The notes under the pieces are model-generated. The model was not told the origin of the DNA, ran no database searches, and saw only the letters and a program-made list of their open reading frames with translations. Of a DNA stretch of 6,486 bases, positions 1 through 4,158 are shown piece by piece (the stretch's first letter is position 1; every line of letters begins with the position of its first letter). The stretch spans positions 1 through 6,486 of the forward strand of contig JAJZRM010000171.1 of the NCBI GenBank assembly GCA_021802685.1, read 5' to 3'. The translations under genes were made by a program, and so were the position numbers. Source of the stretch: Deltaproteobacteria bacterium (lineage in GTDB: Bacteria > Desulfobacterota > Deferrimicrobia > Deferrimicrobiales > Deferrimicrobiaceae).

Positions 1-328
1 CGGCCAGGACCTTCACGTCCGGCTCAAAGGCGTCAGGCTTGGGACCGGCATAGCTGACGCGGATGGCAGCGGCCGGATTCTGCTGGTCGCGAAGGTCGAA
101 GGCCAGCCGCAGCGCCTGCTGGTCATAGGCGATGGTGCCGGCGACCACGTCGCCGCCGACACGCACCGTCTGTCCCGCTTTCAGGCTCCGACCAGTCGGT
201 GAATCCTTCAATTCGGCCACGGTCATGTAGTAAGCGCTGGTGGTGGAGATGCCGCGGACGATGAGAAAAACGACCGCGATGCCGATGACCAGCACGCCGA
301 CAAGTATTTTTTGGTTTGATCGTTTCAT
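1..328 (-). CDS. ccmE: Cytochrome c maturation protein CcmE (periplasmic heme chaperone), C-terminus cut by window edge
   Basis: CcmE binds heme covalently in the periplasm and hands it to the CcmF/H lyase for attachment to apocytochromes c. Translating the reverse strand from the ATG at 328 gives 109 residues before the window ends. They comprise a short basic N-terminus (MKRSNQK), one membrane anchor at about residues 8-25, then the family's YYMTVAEL segment, the VRVGGDVVAG strand and a stretch ending VSYAGPKPDAFEPD. This matches the N-terminal two thirds of the CcmE OB fold. The heme-binding His lies further on and is not visible. The start is supported by a G-rich ribosome site (GAGGGGGGG) directly upstream. 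The gene points the same way as the small exported protein at 431-799, with a 102-base gap. Other ccm genes would be expected beyond the left edge. The family call is firm; activity cannot be judged from a partial gene. Confidence 0.85.
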   Translation of the reverse strand, partial: MKRSNQKILVGVLVIGIAVVFLIVRGISTTSAYYMTVAELKDSPTGRSLKAGQTVRVGGDVVAGTIAYDQQALRLAFDLRDQQNPAAAIRVSYAGPKPDAFEPDVKVLA

Positions 329-337
329 TCCCCCCCC

Positions 338-354
338 TCGGGGGTGATCCCCGA
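338..354 (-). promoter_or_regulatory. Small hairpin in the ccmE leader next to its ribosome binding site
   Basis: TCGGGG (338-343) pairs with CCCCGA (349-354) around a 5-base loop. On the minus-strand transcript this stem lies just upstream of, and partly competes with, the G-run that serves as the ribosome site of ccmE. It could modulate translation, but GC-rich chance pairing is equally likely. Confidence 0.2.
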
Positions 355-386
355 AAGATGGTTTCGACAGGTCATGACGTACGCAC

Positions 387-404
387 CGGTTCCCGCAGGA
401 ACCG
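387..404 (-). terminator. Perfect 7-bp stem-loop between the small exported gene and ccmE
   Basis: CGGTTCC (387-393) and GGAACCG (398-404) form a perfect 7-bp stem with a 4-base loop. It lies 27 bases past the stop of the upstream minus-strand gene and before ccmE. There is no U-run after it in the minus direction, so it is not a canonical intrinsic terminator. It may act as a transcript-end stabiliser or a partial terminator. Confidence 0.3.
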
Positions 405-430
405 ACGGTCAAGGGACGGAAAAGAGGGGG

Positions 431-799
431 TTAAGCTATGGGGGGTCTGAGAAGAGAGAAGGACGGCGCTTCGTAGGGCGCCAGGTGCTCTGAGGCAACG
501 AAGCGTTGCCCATGATCGTCGGGGAAAACGGACACGGGAGCCGCCTCAATGAAAGAGGAGAGACAGAGCGGACAGAGGAAGCAATGGTTGTCTCCTCCCT
601 GGTGACTTGCCGGAAGAGAGGAGCCGGCACGTCCTTCGGAGAAGGCGCCGTACATCATGGCCGTTTCGCTGAAGGATGCGCAGATGCCGGCCGATTTGTC
701 GGGGCACGGTTTACATACCGTCGCCTCTGCCGCGGAGGCGATCATCTGAAGGATCAGCACCCCGAGGAGGACTCCCCGGAAGAAGGTTCGGGCGAACAT
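431..799 (-). CDS. Small exported Cys/His-rich protein (DUF2946-like), possible periplasmic metal-binding protein
   Basis: This is a 122-residue protein with a clear signal peptide: Arg residues at 4 and 8, a hydrophobic core at about 10-20, and a likely signal peptidase I site after ASA or AEA near residues 23-26. The mature part has a CKPC motif (C29, C32), C40, and a tight HCFLCPLC cluster (H72, C73, C76, C79), then a Cys-free tail ending LLRPPIA. The signal peptide, CPLC motif and short tail resemble DUF2946-type proteins found near metal-resistance genes; the assignment is tentative. A stop codon lies directly before the ATG, which fixes the start. The nearest Shine-Dalgarno-like stretch (GGTGAGGAG) is about 16 bases away, unusually far. 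The gene diverges from the DUF302 gene and sits beside a Cd/Zn efflux unit, which suggests metal binding or folding stress in the envelope. The function is not established. Confidence 0.6.
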   Translation of the reverse strand: MFARTFFRGVLLGVLILQMIASAAEATVCKPCPDKSAGICASFSETAMMYGAFSEGRAGSSLPASHQGGDNHCFLCPLCLSSFIEAAPVSVFPDDHGQRFVASEHLAPYEAPSFSLLRPPIA

Positions 800-806
800 T
801 TATGGA

Positions 807-836
807 ATATTACATCTCCTCACCCTGGTTTGGCAA
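807..836 (-). promoter_or_regulatory. Candidate promoter of the small exported protein gene
   Basis: Read on the minus strand there is TTGCCA (plus 831-836), an 18-base spacer, and TAATAT (plus 807-812). Transcription would begin about 7 bases further on, practically at the ATG at 799. That would make the transcript leaderless and would explain the lack of a well-spaced ribosome site. Both hexamers are imperfect, so this is weak. Confidence 0.25.
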
Positions 837-880
837 TCGAAATCGCGAATCAGAATTGTTTGAATTCACGCGGGACGCAT

Positions 881-909
881 TTGCTCTGAATTTCGTACGG
901 CTCTATTGT
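881..909 (+). promoter_or_regulatory. Candidate promoter of the DUF302 gene
   Basis: TTGCTC (881-886) and TATTGT (904-909) are separated by 17 bases, about 50 bases before the DUF302 start. Upstream lies an AT-richer stretch with three GAATT copies (853-857, 862-866, 888-892), the first two forming a 5-5-5 inverted repeat (853-867). The hexamers match the sigma-70 consensus only partly, so the call is tentative. Confidence 0.2.
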
Positions 910-944
910 TATTCGTAGCCAGGCGGAGCGACAAACTACTGGGC

Positions 945-951
945 AAAGGAG
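945..951 (+). promoter_or_regulatory. Ribosome binding site that sets the DUF302 start
   Basis: AAAGGAG at 945-951 stands 8 bases before the ATG at 960. This favours 960 over the longer TTG-initiated frame from 906, whose extra 18 residues have no ribosome site and lie outside the conserved domain. Confidence 0.6.
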
Positions 952-959
952 AATACGGA

Positions 960-1352
960 ATGGACGCCAAGTACGGGTTCGGAAAGACGGTGAGCATGTC
1001 ATTCGACGCAGCGGTCGAGAAGTTGACGCAGGAACTGCAGAAAGAGGGTTTCGGGGTGCTCACGGACATCGACGTGGCGGCGACCCTCAAGAAAAAGCTG
1101 AATCAGGATATGCCGCCCTACCGCATCCTGGGGGCGTGCAATCCGCCGTTTGCACACCGGGCGCTGGAAGCGGAACCGTCGATCGGCCTCCTGCTGCCGT
1201 GCAACGTCGTGGTACGGCAGGACGCCGCGGGGGTGGTCCGCGTGGAATTCATGGATCCTAAAGCGGTTCTCGACCTGGTGAGCCGGCCCGAAATTAGCCG
1301 GATCGCGGGTGAGGTGCGGCAGCGGCTGGAGAGGGTGATGCAGGCTCTCTGA
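960..1352 (+). CDS. DUF302 domain protein
   Basis: From the ATG at 960 the protein has 130 residues and consists almost wholly of one DUF302 domain, with no signal peptide or membrane segment. Family hallmarks are visible: an N-terminal amphipathic helix (FDAAVEKLTQELQKEGFGV), a TDIDVAATLKKKL segment, the PYRILGACNPPFAHRAL core and the IGLLLPCNVVV strand, then a C-terminal helix (PEISRIAGEVRQRLERV). DUF302 proteins are small alpha/beta proteins of unknown function. They are often found near heavy-metal, sulfur or redox genes, and the conserved Cys in GACNP and LLPC may matter. The gene lies 104 bases upstream of the cadC-like regulator in the same direction, diverging from the exported Cys-rich protein. 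It may be part of the metal-response neighbourhood, but a good -35 element upstream of cadC suggests that unit has its own promoter. The family call is solid; the role is unknown. Confidence 0.85.
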   Translation: MDAKYGFGKTVSMSFDAAVEKLTQELQKEGFGVLTDIDVAATLKKKLNQDMPPYRILGACNPPFAHRALEAEPSIGLLLPCNVVVRQDAAGVVRVEFMDPKAVLDLVSRPEISRIAGEVRQRLERVMQAL

Positions 1353-1396
1353 CCGCGTACAATTTCAAACCCATTGCGAAGGGGCTGGATTTGTTC

Positions 1397-1425
1397 TTGA
1401 CAGGGCGCACAGGATGCCTTAACGT
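1397..1425 (+). promoter_or_regulatory. Candidate sigma-70 promoter of the cadC-cadA-feoB unit
   Basis: A perfect TTGACA (1397-1402) is followed after 17 bases by TAACGT (1420-1425), a weak -10. The SmtB-like inverted repeat at 1425-1442 abuts the -10, where a bound repressor would block RNA polymerase. The -35 is convincing; the -10 is poor. Confidence 0.45.
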
Positions 1426-1442
1426 ATGAGCAGTTGTGCATA
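1425..1442 (+). promoter_or_regulatory. SmtB/CadC-type operator in front of cadC
   Basis: The stretch TATGAGCA-GT-TGTGCATA (1425-1442) has the 6-2-6 layout of ArsR/SmtB-family operators, with half-sites TGAGCA (1427-1432) and TGTGCA (1435-1440), symmetric at 4 of 6 core positions plus the flanking TA/TA. From memory it resembles the cyanobacterial smt operator core (TGAACA-GT-TATTCA). It overlaps the transcription start region and lies just upstream of the ribosome site of cadC, as expected for autorepression. Binding is inferred. Confidence 0.45.
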
Positions 1443-1456
1443 TTATCGAGGATCCC

Positions 1457-1864
1457 GTGGAACGCAAAGACGCGGATGTATGCGAAATCTATTACGTAAA
1501 CGAGGCACATGTGCAAAGCGCCCGACAGGTCCTCTCTCCTGATCGGGAGATTTTGTCACTGGCCGAGATATTTCGCACGCTGGGTGATCCGACGCGCGTA
1601 AAGGTCCTCCAAGCCCTATCCGTCGAGGAACTGTGCGTCTGCGATCTGGCCAAGCTGTTGGGGATCAGCGAGTCGGCGACCTCCCACCAGCTCCGGGTGT
1701 TGAGGAACCAGAAACTGGTCCGGTTCCGGAAGGAGGGAAAGATGGCATTCTATTCGCTGGATGATGCCCACATCGATAGCCTGATGAAGGAGGCATTGCG
1801 TCACGTCCGAGAAGGGGCGGATCAATACCGGGGGACGGAGAGGGTCCGCGAAAGCGCGGGGTAA
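1457..1864 (+). CDS. cadC: CadC-type ArsR/SmtB-family metal-sensing repressor
   Basis: This is a winged-helix repressor that leaves DNA when it binds Cd, Pb or Zn. I take the GTG at 1457 as start: GAGGA (1448-1452) precedes it, and the resulting 135-residue protein aligns with S. aureus CadC at a constant offset of two residues. The alpha-3N soft-metal ligands are C9, C60 and C62 (the latter two in ELCVCDL), equivalent to C7, C58 and C60 of CadC. The alpha-5 Zn ligands are D103, H105, H116 and E119. The fourth cysteine of CadC (C11) is a Tyr here (Y13). The recognition helix region is ISESATSHQLRVLR (about 70-83), followed by the wing FRKEGKMAFYSL. An in-frame GTG at 1436 exists but has no ribosome site and lies inside the probable operator. 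The gene sits 74 bases before the ATPase it most likely controls. Family confidence is high; the exact metal is inferred. Confidence 0.92.
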   Translation: MERKDADVCEIYYVNEAHVQSARQVLSPDREILSLAEIFRTLGDPTRVKVLQALSVEELCVCDLAKLLGISESATSHQLRVLRNQKLVRFRKEGKMAFYSLDDAHIDSLMKEALRHVREGADQYRGTERVRESAG

Positions 1865-1888
1865 ACTGGCATTTTTTTTATTCGGTCA

Positions 1889-1906
1889 TATGAATGTATG
1901 CTCAGG
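1889..1906 (+). promoter_or_regulatory. Second SmtB/CadC-type operator, in front of the ATPase gene
   Basis: TGAATG-TA-TGCTCA (1891-1904) again has the 6-2-6 spacing. Its right half is the exact complement of the TGAGCA half-site before cadC; the left half matches at only three of six positions. It lies 35 bases upstream of the ATPase start in the 74-base cadC-cadA gap. It could give the pump gene separate control or strengthen repression. No good -35/-10 pair accompanies it. Confidence 0.3.
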
Positions 1907-1928
1907 CGTTAAGTATGATTGACAGACG

Positions 1929-1936
1929 AGGAGGGA
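1929..1936 (+). promoter_or_regulatory. Strong ribosome binding site that sets the ATPase start
   Basis: AGGAGGGA at 1929-1936 lies directly before the ATG at 1939. The other in-frame ATGs at 1894 and 1915 have no ribosome site, and 1894 lies inside the candidate operator. The extra 15 residues they would add look unconserved. Confidence 0.6.
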
Positions 1937-1938
1937 GA

Positions 1939-4158
1939 ATGGAAAGCGTGAAAGATCGGGAGTCGGCGAACTGTGCCTGTGGCGATGTCTGTACACTGGC
2001 TTCGCGGCGTGTCTTCCGGGTGGAGGGAATGGATTGCGTCCATGAATCGGCCCCGATCCTGTCCGCGCTATCCGCCCTTGCGGGAGTGGGCCGGGCTGTT
2101 CCCTCCTATGCCGATTCCACACTGACGGTCGAGTTCGACCCCCACGCCGTGACGGCCGAGCGCATCGCGCAGGCGATCTCCGAAGCGGGATTCAAGGCTC
2201 GCATCGACGACCGCACGGCGGAGGCGCTGTCTTTCTGGGAGCGGCACGGGCGACTTGTGGCCACGACTGTCTCCGGGGGGACGCTCGCGGCCGGGCTGAT
2301 CCTTCAATTCCTTGACGTTCAGATTCCCGCCGCCAGGACGCTCCTGCTCCTGGCGACGGTTGCCGGCGGCTGGTACGTCGTTCGCCGCGCCTGGCAGGCC
2401 CTTCGCCACCGTCAGATGGAAATGAACACGCTCATGGCCACCGCCGCCGTCGGCGCCCTCTTCATCGGAGAGTGGGCGGAGGCCGCTTCGGCGATGTTCC
2501 TATTCTCCCTCGCGCAACTCCTTGAGGCCCGCAGCATGGACCGGGCCCGCAACGCCATCCGGCGTCTCCTTGATCTCGCCCCGAAGGAGGCCACCGTCCG
2601 CAGGGAGGATGGGGAAACCCGACTGCCCGTCGACATGATCATGGTCGGTGACGTTGTCGTCCTGCGTCCCGGAGAACGGGTCCCGGTGGATGGAATTGTT
2701 CTGGGAGGGACATCCGCCGTAAACCAGGCGCCGATCACGGGAGAATCGGTACCGGTGGCGAAGACGCCCGGTTCCCGTGTGCTTGCGGGGAGTCTGAACG
2801 GTCGCGGCATGCTGGAGGTCCGTGCGGAAAAGCCCGCCTCGAACAGTTCGCTCGCCCGGATCATCCATCTCGTCGAGAACGCCCAGGCGCAGCGCGCCAG
2901 GAGCCAGACGTTCATCGATGGCTTCGCCCGCTACTACACGCCCGCGATGATCGCCTTCGCCTTCACGCTCGTCGTCGCTCCGCCGCTCCTGTTCGGGCAA
3001 CCGTTTTCCACCTGGCTCTATCGGGGACTCGTGGTTCTTGTGATCGCCTGCCCGTGCGCGCTCGTGATCTCGACGCCCGTATCCGTCGTCTGCGGCCTCA
3101 CGCGGGCGGCCCGTGAAGGGGTCCTTTTCAAGGGCGGGGTATATCTCGAAGACCTGGGGCGGGTACGCACTTTCTTTTTCGACAAGACGGGAACCCTGAC
3201 CAAGGGAAAGCCGGAGGTCGTCCACGTCCAATCCTTTTGCGACCTTCCCGAGAGCGAGCTCCTGCGCCTGGCCGCGGCCCTCGAATCCCGCTCGGAACAT
3301 CCGCTGGCCGGCGCCATCCTGGAAGCCGCCGGAAGGACCGGGGCCTCCGAACCGCTGCCCGCGCCGACGTTCGTTCAGGCCGTCCCGGGGATGGGTATCC
3401 GCGGGACGGTGAACGGGGGAATCTACCTCGTCGGCAATCCGACGTTGTTCGATAACGGATCGGCGTTGAGCGGACCACAGCGGGGGACCGTGGAGGAGTG
3501 GGAGCGCAAGGGGGCAACGGTCGTACTGATCGGGATCGAGAAGATGCCGCTCGGAATGGTCGCCATACGGGACACGGTCCGAGAGGAGGCCAATGCCGGG
3601 CTCGTCGAGTTGCGCGCCTTGGGGGCGGGCGAACTGACGATGTTGACCGGAGACAACCCGGAGACGGGAAAGGCGATCGCGTCGCAGCTTTCCATCGACA
3701 CCGTCCATGCAGGGCTTCTCCCGGAGCATAAGATCGCGATCGTTCGGGAGGCCGTGGAGAAAGGGAAGAAGGTCGCCATGGTGGGCGACGGGATCAACGA
3801 CGCCCCGGCCCTGGCGCAGGCCACTGTTGGGGTGGTCATGGGGGCGGCCGGGACCGACGTGGCGATGGAAGCGGGGGACGTCGTCCTCATGGGGGACGAC
3901 CTCCGGAAGATTCCCTTCGCCGTCCGCCTGGGGCGCAGGGTGCTCGGGATCATCCGGTTCAACATCGTCTTCTCCCTGGTGACCAAGGCGCTGTTTCTGG
4001 TGCTCGCTACCTTGGGGATGGCCACCCTCTGGATGGGCGTCGTCGCGGACATGGGGGCGTCCCTGTTCGTGATCGGCAACAGCATGCGGCTTCTTTGGGG
4101 GTCGAACGCAACCAAAGACCGAATCAATAACACGATAGAGGAGGGTTCTCCCGCGTGA
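1939..4158 (+). CDS. cadA: Zn(II)/Cd(II)/Pb(II)-exporting P-type ATPase (PIB-2, CadA/ZntA type)
   Basis: This inner-membrane pump exports soft divalent metals using ATP. From the ATG at 1939 it has 739 residues, normal for the family. In order: a Cys-rich leader (C12, C14, C18); one HMA domain (about 24-90) whose metal loop is GMDC-VHE, so the second Cys of CxxC is Glu (C33, E36); four membrane helices (about 105-205); the actuator with TGES (267-270); helices 5 and 6 with the CPC metal site (C371, P372, C373); DKTGT with the phosphorylated D415; the HP motif (H454-P455); GDGIND (616-621); and the final two helices carrying K683 and D704. CPC with that Lys and Asp is the PIB-2 signature, so Zn/Cd/Pb rather than Cu is the substrate. 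Control by the upstream CadC-like repressor is likely. Its stop codon overlaps the start of the FeoB-like gene (GTGA). Confidence 0.95.
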   Translation: MESVKDRESANCACGDVCTLASRRVFRVEGMDCVHESAPILSALSALAGVGRAVPSYADSTLTVEFDPHAVTAERIAQAISEAGFKARIDDRTAEALSFWERHGRLVATTVSGGTLAAGLILQFLDVQIPAARTLLLLATVAGGWYVVRRAWQALRHRQMEMNTLMATAAVGALFIGEWAEAASAMFLFSLAQLLEARSMDRARNAIRRLLDLAPKEATVRREDGETRLPVDMIMVGDVVVLRPGERVPVDGIVLGGTSAVNQAPITGESVPVAKTPGSRVLAGSLNGRGMLEVRAEKPASNSSLARIIHLVENAQAQRARSQTFIDGFARYYTPAMIAFAFTLVVAPPLLFGQPFSTWLYRGLVVLVIACPCALVISTPVSVVCGLTRAAREGVLFKGGVYLEDLGRVRTFFFDKTGTLTKGKPEVVHVQSFCDLPESELLRLAAALESRSEHPLAGAILEAAGRTGASEPLPAPTFVQAVPGMGIRGTVNGGIYLVGNPTLFDNGSALSGPQRGTVEEWERKGATVVLIGIEKMPLGMVAIRDTVREEANAGLVELRALGAGELTMLTGDNPETGKAIASQLSIDTVHAGLLPEHKIAIVREAVEKGKKVAMVGDGINDAPALAQATVGVVMGAAGTDVAMEAGDVVLMGDDLRKIPFAVRLGRRVLGIIRFNIVFSLVTKALFLVLATLGMATLWMGVVADMGASLFVIGNSMRLLWGSNATKDRINNTIEEGSPA

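Noticed and set aside
906..959. Longer DUF302 protein from the TTG at 906
   Set aside because: There is no ribosome site there, while a good one precedes the ATG at 960, where the conserved domain begins.
1846..1879. Intrinsic terminator after cadC (CCGCG-AAAG-CGCGG followed by a T-run at 1872-1879)
   Set aside because: The 5-bp stem lies inside the cadC coding end and is 12 bases from the T-run, too far for a working terminator, and it would separate the pump from its regulator.
1919..1924. Perfect TTGACA before the ATPase as a -35 element
   Set aside because: The matching -10 would fall inside the coding region after the ATG at 1939, with no suitable hexamer there.
1894..1938. Earlier ATG starts (1894, 1915) for the ATPase
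   Set aside because: They lack ribosome sites and overlap the candidate operator; AGGAGGGA stands right before 1939.
2500..3729. Long minus-strand open frame inside the ATPase gene
   Set aside because: It is low-complexity, Arg/Gly/Pro-rich antisense translation, typical of GC-rich shadows; the plus strand shows all P-type ATPase motifs in order.
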